From: Variovorax sp. V213
Lineage (GTDB): Bacteria; Pseudomonadota; Gammaproteobacteria; Burkholderiales; Burkholderiaceae_C
Direction: 5' to 3'
Assembly (NCBI RefSeq): GCF_041154455.1
Contig: NZ_AP028664.1
Coordinates: 1,861,001-1,925,000, forward strand
Length of the DNA: 64,000 nt
Below, one piece after another: positions 35,338-45,052 of this stretch (position 1 is its first letter; every line of letters begins with the position of its first letter). A model generated the notes under the pieces. That model searched no databases and was not told the DNA's origin. It worked only from the letters and a program-made list of their open reading frames with translations. The translations under genes and the position numbers were made by a program.

Positions 35338-36599
35338 GACTGCTTTGTGGAAGAACCGCGAATCAGCCGCACGAGCGGAAAGAAGCCGAGCAACGCACGC
35401 ATCCGCACCTCGTAGAGGACGAGGTCGCAGACCGTGGCAATGAAGAACACGTAGTGCGGCTTGCCCGGAAAGATCGCGACGACGACGCTGTACGACAGCA
35501 GCCGCAGCGCCACCTCGGCCAGCGCCCAGTACCCGAGCGTGCTCACCGGCGTCTTGAGCGCAAGCAGCATCTCGTGGTGAACCGTGTAGGTGCGCAGCAG
35601 GAAGTAGGGCGCAATGCACAGGAAGATCTCGAGCGCCTCCGGGCCGACCTTCAGCAGCGGCGCGGCGACCGTGATCAGCACCGCGAGCGCCGCAAAGAGA
35701 GCGCAGCCCAGCAGGAACGAGTGCTTCGCCAGCTGCAGCTGCGAGCCATCGAGTTCGCTGGCATCGCAGCCCAGCATGGCGCGCGTCTTCGTGTAGAGAA
35801 AAGCCTGCACGAACTGCGATGGCGCCTCCGCCAGCAGGAAGGCGATCTTGAATGCGCCCACGTATCCGAGCGGCATGAAGAAGGCCACCACCAGCAGGTC
35901 CGACTTGCGAAGCAGGAACATCAAGAGCGAATAGACGGTGGCGCTGCCCTGCGACGACAGGCTGAGCGCGGCGCTTCCGCGCGGCGGCCCCGCGGCCCAG
36001 CCGGCATGCATGCAGGCCGCGCCCACCACCAGGAAGGCCAGCAGGTTGATGAGCAGCAGGTGCGTGACGCGCAGCTCGAAGCCCAGCGTGGCGAGGGCGG
36101 CGACGCCCAGCACCAGGATGGTCGAACGGATGCCCGCCTCCAGGTTGAGCAGGCCCGCATAGCCAAGGCCGCGGCTGTACGAAAGGCGCAGGCTGATGAA
36201 TGCGAAGACCGCGAGCGTCGCCACGATCAGCAGGAGCGGCACGTCGCCCACGTCCGCGCGCTGGAGCGTCAGGATGGCGGCAATCAGCAGCACGGCCAGC
36301 GGAAGGCCGATGGCCAGCGTGCGGACCACGTCGCCGCGGCGCACGCCCGGCGGCACGGTGGCTGCATTGCGCGAGAACAGCAGCGCGCTGCCCAGCGTTC
36401 CCACCACCAGCGCCACCTCCAGCACCGACTGGTAGATCGAGTATTGGCCGAAGTCCGCGGGCGAGACATACGCGGCCATCAGAAAGACCGCCAGGAAGCC
36501 CGACAGGTAGACATAGAGCCGCGAAGCCAGCGCGCCCAGGCCGCGAAGCTGCACCGTGCGCATTCCGGCGAGGCTGAAGGTGCGGAGGAGCGGGTTCAT
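35334..36599 (-). CDS. Polysaccharide flippase (Wzx-like, MOP superfamily)
   Basis: 421 residues with about 12 hydrophobic helices along the whole length (for example FLAVFLMAAYVSPADFGQYS, a typical first-repeat motif, and YLLLRTY-type segments later). Wzx proteins flip undecaprenyl-linked oligosaccharides to the periplasm. The gene is coupled to the WcaI-like gene by a 4-bp overlap. It is the only flippase candidate of the cluster, and could conceivably also move an acylated or peptide-modified unit. Confidence 0.82.
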   Translation of the reverse strand: MNPLLRTFSLAGMRTVQLRGLGALASRLYVYLSGFLAVFLMAAYVSPADFGQYSIYQSVLEVALVVGTLGSALLFSRNAATVPPGVRRGDVVRTLAIGLPLAVLLIAAILTLQRADVGDVPLLLIVATLAVFAFISLRLSYSRGLGYAGLLNLEAGIRSTILVLGVAALATLGFELRVTHLLLINLLAFLVVGAACMHAGWAAGPPRGSAALSLSSQGSATVYSLLMFLLRKSDLLVVAFFMPLGYVGAFKIAFLLAEAPSQFVQAFLYTKTRAMLGCDASELDGSQLQLAKHSFLLGCALFAALAVLITVAAPLLKVGPEALEIFLCIAPYFLLRTYTVHHEMLLALKTPVSTLGYWALAEVALRLLSYSVVVAIFPGKPHYVFFIATVCDLVLYEVRMRALLGFFPLVRLIRGSSTKQS

Positions 36600-36632
36600 G
36601 GCTGTGCGTCGGTTGTTGCGTTCAGCCGGATG

Positions 36633-37571
36633 TCATTCGGGCGCCGAGGCGTCCGCGAGGCGGCCGCCGTCCGGCGTGCGCTGCGCGATCAAGCCGCGCC
36701 CGAAGGCCCAGTTCTTGATGCGGCGCGCCACCCGCAGCGCATAGGTGAGCAGCGCGACCATTCGCACGCGGCCGTGCAGCGCGTGCGGCATCGCCATCTT
36801 TGCGCTGCCCTGGAAGTGCAGTGCCATCGCGGTCACCATCTCGCCCCCGCGCGTGACGAGGCAGGGCTGTCCGTCGACGAACTCGAGACGCTTGGCGCCC
36901 CCGCGGACTTGGAACTCGTTGCCCAGCAGGTTGCGCCCACCGTTGATGTTGTGGTCGATCACGCGCCCGCCGAACACCCGGTTGATGGGCGCCGCATTGC
37001 CGCTCGCCTGGGCCCAGAGATGGAGCAGGGTCATGTCCGACACGCCGCCGCGCACGCCACGGCTGGCAAACCGCGCGGCGATGGCGCGCAGCTTCCTGCG
37101 GCCGGTGGGCGTTGCATAGGTGTTGAGCACGAAGGCGATGAAGCGCTCCAGGCCCGCCGCGGTCCAGTAGCTGACGTGAGGCGATATTTGACACGGATCC
37201 CAGCCGTCGGCGGGTTGCATGAGCGAACCGCAGAAATCTGCCTTGCCGGCCACGCGCCGGATGTGCGCGCCGATGCCGCGGAACAGCAGCACGTCGCTGT
37301 CGATCAGCACGAACTCCTGGCAGTCGGGATGGGCCTTGAGGTATTCGGCCAGGAGGAAGTAGCGTCGGAAGCAGACCTTCTCGAACTCCGGCGTATTGCT
37401 CGACAGGTGCACATAGGTGCTGCACAGGCGCTCGTAGCCGGGGCCACCGTCGGTGCCGGAGAGTACGACGAGTGATTCCTCTGCCTGCGCCGCGGACTCG
37501 CGGCACAGCAACAGCGTCTTGTTCTGGCGGTCTTCCACCACGATGAAGGCGAGGGCGCTGTTCATGGTCAT
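36633..37571 (-). CDS. Putative glycosyltransferase with a DSD motif
   Basis: 312 residues starting MTMNSALAFIVVEDRQN. The segment FVLIDSDVLLFRGIG near residue 92 has the aspartate-rich DxD-like signature of GT-A transferases that bind nucleotide sugars through a metal ion. Further on are GYERLCSTYVHLSS and DHNINGGRNLLGNEFQ. No specific family can be named. Its start overlaps the upstream gene by 4 bp (ATGA), and M3 at 37565 is another possible start. It is probably one of the transferases that build the repeat unit. Confidence 0.65.
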   Translation of the reverse strand: MTMNSALAFIVVEDRQNKTLLLCRESAAQAEESLVVLSGTDGGPGYERLCSTYVHLSSNTPEFEKVCFRRYFLLAEYLKAHPDCQEFVLIDSDVLLFRGIGAHIRRVAGKADFCGSLMQPADGWDPCQISPHVSYWTAAGLERFIAFVLNTYATPTGRRKLRAIAARFASRGVRGGVSDMTLLHLWAQASGNAAPINRVFGGRVIDHNINGGRNLLGNEFQVRGGAKRLEFVDGQPCLVTRGGEMVTAMALHFQGSAKMAMPHALHGRVRMVALLTYALRVARRIKNWAFGRGLIAQRTPDGGRLADASAPE

Positions 37572-38539
37572 GGCCGGTGATGGGCGATGGATGCCAGCGT
37601 CCGCGAGCGAGGCGCGGTGGCGTTGCGGATCAGCGCCACGTGCGAGGGAAGAAAGCGAAAATCGGCGTCCAGCGGCAGGTCGAGCGTGAACAGCCCGCCG
37701 CGCGCATTGGCGACGGCAATCCAGCCGCGCACCTGGTCGGCCGTGAAGCGCGGCGGCGTCGGCCGGCCCCACGAGGCACCGAGCGGCGTCAGCACATGGA
37801 AGGTCAACCCGGCCTCTGTTCCGGCGGGGTGCGCCGGAGGCTGCATGAACTCGCCGGCCATGAGGTTCTGGCATGGCGCCGCCTTGACACTGAATCGCTC
37901 CGGGCCTTCGCCGGCATTGAAGGCCAGCCACCGCTTCACGCCGCCGCTGCGCGCGGCGCCGCACAGCGCGTTCCAGCCTTCCGCCGACATGCCCGCGGTG
38001 TTGTAGACACCGTCGAACCACCAGCCGCTGGCCAGCGTTCCGTAGCGCTCCGACCACTCGCGGATGACCGCCGCCCATCGGCCGATGAAGGGTGCCGGCG
38101 GCGGCAGCTGCTCCGAAATGTCGCCCAGGCACTCCATCAGGTACGGGTCGGACTGCGGGGCGCGGAACGGCAGGTACAGCACCAGCGCAATACCGCGGGC
38201 GCGCAGCGCGCGGCCGATCTCCAGCGGCAGGTCGCGCGGCGGCCGGTTCGTGGCGCTTTGCGGGCACAGCTTCTCCAGCGCGGCATTGGGAGCGATGTAC
38301 TGGCCGTTGTTCTGCCCGAGTGTCAGGATGAGATGGGACACCCGCATCTGGCCGAGCGATTCCGCAAAGGCGTCGACGTCGAAGCGGGCGACATCGGCAA
38401 TCGAATGCTTGTCGGGCAGGTAGTGCACCATCACGCCGAAGCCGGCCGTGGTGGCCGATGCCGCGGGGGCCGCCAGGAACGAACATGGCAGCAACCATGC
38501 CGCGAACAGCCGGGCAAGAGCGTGCGCGCGACTCGTCAT
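37568..38539 (-). CDS. Secreted alpha-L-fucosidase-like (GH29-like) protein
   Basis: 323 residues with a signal peptide (LARLFAAWLLPCSFLAAPAA, cleavage near ASA). The mature N-terminus (FGVMVHYLPDKHSI, then VARFDVDAFAESLGQMRVSH and LILTLGQNNGQYIAPN) follows the beta-1 to beta-3 plan of GH29 fucosidases, where the corresponding segments are FGxFxHW and YxVLTxKHHDGF. The His residues of that family are partly replaced, so catalytic competence is uncertain. In context it could trim or modify the fucose-containing polymer in the periplasm. Coupled by overlap with genes on both sides. Confidence 0.6.
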   Translation of the reverse strand: MTSRAHALARLFAAWLLPCSFLAAPAASATTAGFGVMVHYLPDKHSIADVARFDVDAFAESLGQMRVSHLILTLGQNNGQYIAPNAALEKLCPQSATNRPPRDLPLEIGRALRARGIALVLYLPFRAPQSDPYLMECLGDISEQLPPPAPFIGRWAAVIREWSERYGTLASGWWFDGVYNTAGMSAEGWNALCGAARSGGVKRWLAFNAGEGPERFSVKAAPCQNLMAGEFMQPPAHPAGTEAGLTFHVLTPLGASWGRPTPPRFTADQVRGWIAVANARGGLFTLDLPLDADFRFLPSHVALIRNATAPRSRTLASIAHHRP

Positions 38540-39615
38540 TGCACGGCCCCGGCGAGCGAGACGGCTTCCCGCTTCAGCGTGAGATAGCGCCTGGCCACGA
38601 TGCCCGGCGCGCAGGTTTCGGCATGCAGCCATGTGGGGTGCGTCTCGCGATGATGGGCGAGGTACTCGGACAACTCGCCGAGATCGCAGTTCTCGCTGCC
38701 GACGAAGAAACCGTAGCCGCCGAACAGCTCCCTGTGCACCGGAATGTCGGAGAGCAAGAGCGGTACGCCGAGCGTGGCGGCCTCGGCGGCCGAGAGATTG
38801 AAACCCTCGAACGCGGACAGCGAAATGAAGGCCGCCGCGCCGCAGTAGAGCCGGGTCAGTTCCTTGCGCGAGACCAGCCCCCGGTGCCGGACGCAGCTGC
38901 TGATCTCGGGCGCCATGGTCGCGGTCATTCTTTTCACTTCGGCCGCGCCGTTGCCCGTGATGTCCAGCCAGTCGACGAGCCCCTCGCGCTTCATGCGCTC
39001 GAAGAGCTTGAGCGTGCCGATGAAGTTCTTGTGCGGGTAGTAGTGGTAGGAGGCGATCAGGTAGCGCTCGCCGGTGTTTTCCGCAGCGGCCGGCGCGGGT
39101 GCGCGCGTGGCGTCCACAGGATTGAAGATCACGGTCGCGTGTTCGCAGCGCTTGAAATGCCGTTCGAAGTCATGCTGGCTGCTGCGGCTGATGAAGACCA
39201 CGTCGGCCTGGCTGTGCGCGGCGCGCCAGAGGCACCAGTCGAGCCACAGGCGCTTCGTGCGGCTGAAATACTCCGGGTAGACCTTGTACTGCAGATCGTG
39301 GACGATCACGATCGAGTCGCGGTGGCGTCCGAACAGCGTGAGCGGCAGGAAGTAGTTCGGGAACAGCGAGAACACCTGCTCCCCGGCAACCAGCGCCCGC
39401 AGGCGGTGATAGTTGTAGAGCAGTATCTCGACGAGGAACCGGCTGATCCTCAGGCGCCGCGCCGCGGCGAAGATGCGCGGATGCAGCTCGCTGACCGGCT
39501 GGATCCGATCGCCCTTGCACAGGCGCATCCTGCGCAGCAGGAGGTCGGACACGTTCAGCACTCCGCCTGCGCCGCTGTTGAGCCGGATCGTGTCGTAGAA
39601 CAGATATTTGTACAT
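38536..39615 (-). CDS. Glycosyltransferase family 4 protein
   Basis: 359 residues starting MYKYLFYDTIRLNSGAGGVL, where GAGG is the N-terminal acceptor-side loop of GT-B enzymes. The C-terminal half has RYLIASYHYYPHKNFIGTLK and the donor-binding segment SLSAFEGFNLSAAEAATLGV, the E-x7-E of GT4. It probably adds a sugar from a nucleotide donor to the lipid-linked intermediate at the inner membrane. The start at 39615 is 8 bp from the polymerase gene. Confidence 0.88.
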   Translation of the reverse strand: MYKYLFYDTIRLNSGAGGVLNVSDLLLRRMRLCKGDRIQPVSELHPRIFAAARRLRISRFLVEILLYNYHRLRALVAGEQVFSLFPNYFLPLTLFGRHRDSIVIVHDLQYKVYPEYFSRTKRLWLDWCLWRAAHSQADVVFISRSSQHDFERHFKRCEHATVIFNPVDATRAPAPAAAENTGERYLIASYHYYPHKNFIGTLKLFERMKREGLVDWLDITGNGAAEVKRMTATMAPEISSCVRHRGLVSRKELTRLYCGAAAFISLSAFEGFNLSAAEAATLGVPLLLSDIPVHRELFGGYGFFVGSENCDLGELSEYLAHHRETHPTWLHAETCAPGIVARRYLTLKREAVSLAGAVQ

Positions 39616-39623
39616 GGCGAACC

Positions 39624-40952
39624 TCACGTCGTGCCGGGGACGTACGGCGCCGCCGTGGTGCGCGGCCTGCGGAAGCGCGAACTCAGTATTCCGGCGAACG
39701 CGGCCGCGATGAGCCCCGACGCCGCAAAAGGTCCCCAACCCAGGATCGGGCCGCGCATGAAGGGCACATAGGCGGCCAGCAGAACCAGTGCGCAGAGATA
39801 GCTGCCGGACACCATGCCGCGCGGGTCGACGAGCTTGTCCAGATAGCGGGCGCAGGCCGAAACCAGAAGGCCGAGCAGCACCGGACCCACCAGGCCGAAG
39901 TCGAAGAACGCGGTGGTGAACGGCGGCAGCGAAAGGTTGGCCTGCGAGAAGTTGCCCAGGATGGACGGCCATCCGAGGGGATCGAAATCCGGATACAGCT
40001 TCAGGTCGCGCGGCAGGAAGAAGGAAAAGGCCGACAGCAGGTAGCGTCCGAAGCCGAGCTCGGGTTCGGGCGCCCGCTCCAGGATGCCAGCGACGATGAA
40101 CATCGCGTCGAAGTCCTGGCTGTAGGGAAAGGTGACGAGCGATTCGCCCCACAAGCTCCCGCGCGACACCAGGTTCAGCACCGGGCCCACGCCCGCGATC
40201 GCGCCGAAGAGCAGCAGTGCCAGCGTCCAGCGCCGCCCCCGGCCGAAGAGATGGATCAGAAGCGGCAGCAGACCGATCAGCAGAATCTGCCGCGGTGTGT
40301 TGACGGGGTTCGCTGCGATCCCGGACAGCACCAGCGCCAGGCCCGCGGCGCCCCACGACCAGATCGTGCGGCGGCGCCAGGCATGGATTGCCAGCGCCAC
40401 GAAGCACATCAGCACGATGAGCTTGGGCAGTGTCGAGTAGACGATGTAGTCGACCGGAACGCTGTTTTCGTCCCCCACCACGCCGCGCGCGATGAAGTTC
40501 AGTTCGGGGCGGATGAACAGCGATGCGAATGCCGCGAGGATGCCACTCACCAGCAGCAGGACCGGGTGCGCCACGCCGGCCACCTGCGACTCGGGTACGG
40601 GTGTGTGCGCAGGAAAGGACTGCACCCGCGGCTCGGGCATGCCGAGCCGGGCGAGTTCCACGCCCGCCATGTACAGCAGCAGGAGCGCCAGCGCCTGCGT
40701 GTGCGCCGCCGGGCTGACCACGCCCGCGTCCCAGAAGAAGACATCGTCGGCGATCTGCATCGCCGGCGCCAGCGAGAAGTACGTGAGCACGGTGGCGTAG
40801 TGCAGCAGCAGGAACACGCTGGCGCCCGGCGCGCGGAGCATCGCCAGCTGGGCGACCGACAGCACGCACAAGACGGCGTAGCCCCAGGCCGGGTCGGCCC
40901 AGCCGCACAGGAACGCAGCCGCAATGCCGAACCAGAAGCAGAGTGTTCTCAT
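39624..40952 (-). CDS. Oligosaccharide repeat-unit polymerase (Wzy-like)
   Basis: 442 residues with about ten hydrophobic helices and a long periplasmic loop near residues 300-350 (FLPRDLKLYPDFDPLGWPSI), the layout of Wzy polymerases. The family has little sequence conservation, so assignment rests on topology and on location between GDP-fucose synthase and a glycosyltransferase. It would join repeat units in the periplasm. Clear start at 40952 (MRTLCFWFGIAAAF). Confidence 0.75.
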   Translation of the reverse strand: MRTLCFWFGIAAAFLCGWADPAWGYAVLCVLSVAQLAMLRAPGASVFLLLHYATVLTYFSLAPAMQIADDVFFWDAGVVSPAAHTQALALLLLYMAGVELARLGMPEPRVQSFPAHTPVPESQVAGVAHPVLLLVSGILAAFASLFIRPELNFIARGVVGDENSVPVDYIVYSTLPKLIVLMCFVALAIHAWRRRTIWSWGAAGLALVLSGIAANPVNTPRQILLIGLLPLLIHLFGRGRRWTLALLLFGAIAGVGPVLNLVSRGSLWGESLVTFPYSQDFDAMFIVAGILERAPEPELGFGRYLLSAFSFFLPRDLKLYPDFDPLGWPSILGNFSQANLSLPPFTTAFFDFGLVGPVLLGLLVSACARYLDKLVDPRGMVSGSYLCALVLLAAYVPFMRGPILGWGPFAASGLIAAAFAGILSSRFRRPRTTAAPYVPGTT

Positions 40953-40997
40953 GGCGTGCCTTGCAAGTCGGTTGTGTGGAAGGGGAGCGCGCGCGGC

Positions 40998-41975
40998 TCA
41001 GGCGTGCGCGATCTCCTGGACGGGCCGCAGCGCCTCCTGGTAGTCGGCATAGGTGCGCCGAAGGCCTTCGGCCAGCGGCACCGTGGCGTGCCATCCGATG
41101 CTGGCGGCGCACGACACGTCGAGCAGCTTTCTCGGCGCGCCGTCCGGCTGCGAGGTGTCGAACCGGATCCGGCCGCGGTAGCCGACCACCTCGCGGACCA
41201 GTTCCGCCAGCTCGGCGATCGACTGGTCTTCGCCCATGCCCAGGTTGATGTGTGCGCACATCGGCGTGGTGTGCTGCTCGTACTCCGCCTTCGTCAGACC
41301 CATCACCATGAGACAGCCGTCGGCCATGTCGTCGACATAGAGGAACTCGCGCCTGGCCCGGCCGGTGCCCCATATGAGCACTTCGGGCGCGTCTTCCATC
41401 TTGGCGGCATGAAAGCGCCGGATCAGCGCCGGAACGACGTGGCTGTTCTCAAGGTGGTAGTTGTCGCCGGGGCCGTACAGGTTGCACGGCATCACGCTGC
41501 GGTAGTCGATGCCGTGGGAGGCGCCGTACTGCCGGTTGTAGCTTTCGCACAGCTTGATGCCAGCGATCTTGGCGATCGCATAAGGTTCGTTCGTCGGCTC
41601 GAGCTTGCCACCTAGCAGGGCATGTTCGTGGATGGGCTGCTCGGTAAGCCGCGGGTAGATGCAGCTCGAGCCGAGGAACAGGAGACGCCTGACGTTCGCG
41701 AGGAACGCCTGGTGCGTGACGTTGGCAGCGATCAGGAGGTTCTGGTAGATGAACTCCGCGGGATAGGTCATGTTGGCGTGGATGCCGCCGACCTTGGCCG
41801 CGGCCAGGTAGACCTGATCTATCTGCTCGGTGGCGAAGAACCGGCGGACCGCCTCCTGGTCCAGCAGATCGAGTTCCTCGTGGCTGCGCGTGACGACCTC
41901 GTGCCCGAGGCCCCGCAAACGCTTCATCAACGACTGGCCCACCATGCCGCGATGACCTGCTACGTAGATACGCAT
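40998..41975 (-). CDS. fcl: GDP-L-fucose synthase
   Basis: 325 residues. The NADP-binding GHRGMVGQSLMKRLRGLGHE motif is at the N-terminus, and the SDR catalytic Ser and Tyr-x3-Lys are in LFLGSSCIYP and YAIAKIAG. The family signatures PTNEPYAIAK and MPCNLYGPGDNY are intact. It converts GDP-4-keto-6-deoxymannose to GDP-L-fucose. The preceding enzyme, GDP-mannose 4,6-dehydratase (Gmd), is not in the window and must be encoded elsewhere. Confidence 0.93.
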   Translation of the reverse strand: MRIYVAGHRGMVGQSLMKRLRGLGHEVVTRSHEELDLLDQEAVRRFFATEQIDQVYLAAAKVGGIHANMTYPAEFIYQNLLIAANVTHQAFLANVRRLLFLGSSCIYPRLTEQPIHEHALLGGKLEPTNEPYAIAKIAGIKLCESYNRQYGASHGIDYRSVMPCNLYGPGDNYHLENSHVVPALIRRFHAAKMEDAPEVLIWGTGRARREFLYVDDMADGCLMVMGLTKAEYEQHTTPMCAHINLGMGEDQSIAELAELVREVVGYRGRIRFDTSQPDGAPRKLLDVSCAASIGWHATVPLAEGLRRTYADYQEALRPVQEIAHA

Positions 41976-42043
41976 ACTGTTCTTTCGGTTGAAGGTTGAG
42001 ATGTCGAAAAAAGAGAAATGCAGTGCGCGGCGCGGCGCGGCGC

Positions 42044-42706
42044 CTAGCTGGAGCCGTGCCCGCCGGCCACCACGCGAAAGGTCTTCAGCAGGATCACGAT
42101 GTCCCGGTGGATGGAAAGCGTGGTGACGTAGTCCACGTCCATGGCCACCCGGCGCCGGTAGCTGACCTCGTTGCGGCCGCTGATCTGCCACAGGCCGGTG
42201 ATGCCGGGCCGAACGGAGCAGTAGTGCTCCCAGTAGATGCCGTACAGCTCCTTCTGCGCGAACATGCAGGGGCGCGGGCCGACCATGCTCATGTCGCCCT
42301 TGAGCACGTTCCAGAACTGCGGCAGCTCGTCCAGGCTGTACTTGCGCAGGAACGCGCCGAAGGGCGTGATGCGTGGATCGTGGTCGAGCTTCTGGTACAT
42401 CTCCCATTGCCGCCGGGCCGCTTCGTTCTCGCGCAGGTAGCGCTCCAGGACCATGTCGGCATCCGGCACCATCGAGCGGAACTTGTAGAAGCTGAAGACA
42501 TGTCCGCCCCGTCCATAGCGCGGCTGCTTGTAGATGGCGGGGCTGCCGGAAGTCAGCAGCACGCCAAACCAGATCAGCGCATAGGCCCAGCCGAAGAACA
42601 GGAAGAACGCGCTCGCCATCACGATGTCCGCGAATCGCTTGATGCCCATCAGCAGCGGCGAGTTGCCGCGCGGCTGCACGTGGGCGTTCGTTCGGATCGT
42701 GGTCAT
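42044..42706 (-). CDS. Undecaprenyl-phosphate sugar phosphotransferase (priming transferase)
   Basis: 220 residues of the bacterial sugar transferase family (PF02397 type), the short form with one re-entrant membrane helix (KRFADIVMASAFFLFFGWAY) and no N-terminal helix bundle. Motifs FYKFRSMVPDAD, KYSLDELPQFWNVLKGDMSM, VGPRP and GITGLWQI are intact. It starts the repeat unit by moving a sugar phosphate to undecaprenyl phosphate. Its start overlaps the Wzc stop by 4 bp. Confidence 0.92.
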   Translation of the reverse strand: MTTIRTNAHVQPRGNSPLLMGIKRFADIVMASAFFLFFGWAYALIWFGVLLTSGSPAIYKQPRYGRGGHVFSFYKFRSMVPDADMVLERYLRENEAARRQWEMYQKLDHDPRITPFGAFLRKYSLDELPQFWNVLKGDMSMVGPRPCMFAQKELYGIYWEHYCSVRPGITGLWQISGRNEVSYRRRVAMDVDYVTTLSIHRDIVILLKTFRVVAGGHGSS

Positions 42707-44991
42707 GATGGCGCTCCCGCACGTGCAGGCGCGGGAAGCTCGGCTGGCGCGCCCGGGTAGTCATGCATCCTCAGCCGATAGCCGCCGAACCGGTAGGCCA
42801 GGCTGCCGTAGTAGCGCCGACGGGTGTCCAGCGCATTCAGCACCACGCCCTGGAAATGCGCGCCGGCATGCCGCAGCAGCTTCGCGCTTTCCGAAAGGTC
42901 GCCCAGCTCGTTGTCGTCGGCGCGGGCCACCATCAGCAGCGTGCCCATCAAGGTCGCCATTTCTGCGGTTTCGGACGCGAGCAGCGTGGGCGGCGTGTCG
43001 ACGATCACCGTGTCGTAGCGCGCCGAGATCCTCTCGAGCAATTGCGCGAAGGCCTCGCTCGTGAGCAGGCCCGTCGGGTCCGGGGGCAGCGAGCCCGTCG
43101 TGATCACGTCCAGATTCGGCAGGACGCTGCGATGGATGGCGGTGTCGAGTTCGATCGAGCCCTGGATCAGCTCTGACAGTCCGCCCCGGCGCTTGAGGCC
43201 GAAGTGGGGTGCCAGGCTGCTGCGTCGCAAGTCGGCATCGATGAGCAGCACGCGCCGGCCGCTGGAGGCGAGCACGGCCGCGAGGTTCGCCGACACGAAG
43301 GTCTTGCCCGCACCGGGCGTGGCGCTCGAGATCATGATCCGGTTGTTCGGTGCGCCCGGGGTCGCGAACTTCAGCGCGGTGCGCAGCCGCCGCAGTCCTT
43401 CCAGCGCGGGGTCGTTCGGGTGGAGCGCCGCCAGCAGGTGCACGCCGGGCTTGCCGCTGTGCACGTCGCGGTCGAGCTGGCGCTGCTGCGTGCTCAGCGG
43501 AACCGTGCTGTAGACGGCGAGCCCGGTGTAGGCCTCGATCTCGGCCGGGCTGGCAATGGTGTTGCGCCACGACCTGCGCAGGAAGGCCGACGCCGCCCCG
43601 GCGAACAGGCCCGCGAGCAGTGCCAGCCCCATCGCGATCACGGCCTTGGGGCGTATCGGCTTTTCGGGCACCACGGCCTGGTCCAGCACGCGGACGTTGC
43701 CGATTTTTCCTTCCTTCGCGAGCCGCATCTGCAGCGAGCTGTTCAGCAGCGACACATACAGGTCGGTATTCACCTTGATGTCGCGCTGCATGCGCAGCGC
43801 GTTCTGCTGCAAGAGCGGCATGCGGCGGATGCGCTGCTCCACGACGCCCAGCCCCTTCTTGAGCGCGGCGATCTGTGCATCGATCGTCTGCACGCTCGGG
43901 TCCCGGGCCGTGAAGCGCTCGGTGAGTTCGAGCCGCTTCTGGGTCGCGTCGAAGAGCTTCGTCTGCAGCTCGACGTTCTGCGACAGCGCGTAGCGCGCCT
44001 CGTCGTCGAGGCTGATCGTCCCGTTCTGGTTGCGGTACTGGTTGTAGGTTTCCTCGGACTGCTCCAGCTGCTGCTTGAGCTTTGGCAGCTCGGAGCCCAG
44101 GAAGTTGAGCGCGCGCTGCGCCTGCTCCGTCTTCTGGTCGATGTTCGTGCGCACGTAGAGCCGCGCCACTTCGTTGAGCAGGTTCGCCAGCTGCAGCCGG
44201 TTGCCGTCGCGCCAGCTCACGTCCATGATCGAGGACTGCTTGCCTTTCTCGATGACGCGAAGGTCCTTCTGCAGTTCGAGCAGTGTGAGCTGCTTCGATT
44301 GGCGAACCAGTTCGAAGGCCGCGCCCGGCAGGCCCGTGATGGAACCCACCAGGAGGTGGATCGGCCCGCGCGGGGTCTGCACGTCGAGCGGCGTGCCGAC
44401 CTTGCCCTCGATGGCGGCGTCCAGCTTGGAATGGGTGAGGGTGTAGGCACCGTCCGCCTTCGCGGTCAGCAGGAAGCGCGTGCCCTCCAGCTCGGCCGGC
44501 ACGTCCATTTGCGCCACCACGATCTGTTCGGTGCCGCTCACGTAGCCCGACATGCCCACGAAGCCGGGCTGGGAGAGCGTCTTCGAATGACGCGCCAGCC
44601 AGGCGCCCACGACCGGGATGTAGTGCGGCTGCGCCTCGATGTACAGCTTGGTGTCCTCGATCGCCTGTTCGAGCACCAGGCGCGATTTCAGGATCTCGGC
44701 CTCGCCGGCGGTCGGCGTCTTGGCGTTCAGGGCGCTGCTGGCGGAGTCGCCGACCAGCGTGCCACCCGAACGTTCGGGATCCTCGACCTGGATCAGCACG
44801 TTGGATTCATACACGCGCGGGCCGAACATCGTGTAGGCCGCACCGATCAGCAACGCGACCGCGGTGATCTTTGCGATGCTCCATCGGTTGTCGAGCAGCA
44901 GGTCGATATGTTCCCGGAGCCTGGACGGGGGACGGTCCGCGGCCGCCGGTTCGGAAGGAGCGGGAATCAGGGGTTGCCAGTGCGCATTCAT
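42703..44991 (-). CDS. Polysaccharide co-polymerase / tyrosine autokinase (Wzc-like)
   Basis: 762 residues. A Wzz domain with flanking membrane helices (ITAVALLIGAAYTMFG near 45 and AVIAMGLALLAGLFAGAASA near 445) and a long coiled-coil periplasmic region precede a cytoplasmic BY-kinase. Walker A is SATPGAGKTFVSANLAAVLA near 565 and Walker A' is VLLIDADLRR near 590. The C-terminus has the tyrosine cluster (RRYYGSLAYRFGGYRL, then MHDYP). It controls chain length and export. A cognate phosphatase (Wzb) is not in the window. Confidence 0.94.
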   Translation of the reverse strand: MNAHWQPLIPAPSEPAAADRPPSRLREHIDLLLDNRWSIAKITAVALLIGAAYTMFGPRVYESNVLIQVEDPERSGGTLVGDSASSALNAKTPTAGEAEILKSRLVLEQAIEDTKLYIEAQPHYIPVVGAWLARHSKTLSQPGFVGMSGYVSGTEQIVVAQMDVPAELEGTRFLLTAKADGAYTLTHSKLDAAIEGKVGTPLDVQTPRGPIHLLVGSITGLPGAAFELVRQSKQLTLLELQKDLRVIEKGKQSSIMDVSWRDGNRLQLANLLNEVARLYVRTNIDQKTEQAQRALNFLGSELPKLKQQLEQSEETYNQYRNQNGTISLDDEARYALSQNVELQTKLFDATQKRLELTERFTARDPSVQTIDAQIAALKKGLGVVEQRIRRMPLLQQNALRMQRDIKVNTDLYVSLLNSSLQMRLAKEGKIGNVRVLDQAVVPEKPIRPKAVIAMGLALLAGLFAGAASAFLRRSWRNTIASPAEIEAYTGLAVYSTVPLSTQQRQLDRDVHSGKPGVHLLAALHPNDPALEGLRRLRTALKFATPGAPNNRIMISSATPGAGKTFVSANLAAVLASSGRRVLLIDADLRRSSLAPHFGLKRRGGLSELIQGSIELDTAIHRSVLPNLDVITTGSLPPDPTGLLTSEAFAQLLERISARYDTVIVDTPPTLLASETAEMATLMGTLLMVARADDNELGDLSESAKLLRHAGAHFQGVVLNALDTRRRYYGSLAYRFGGYRLRMHDYPGAPAELPAPARAGAPS

Positions 44992-45052
44992 AGGATCACC
45001 TTTTGTGGGTTGCCTGGACGGATGGGGCGAAGTGGGATGACGGGGGGCTCGC

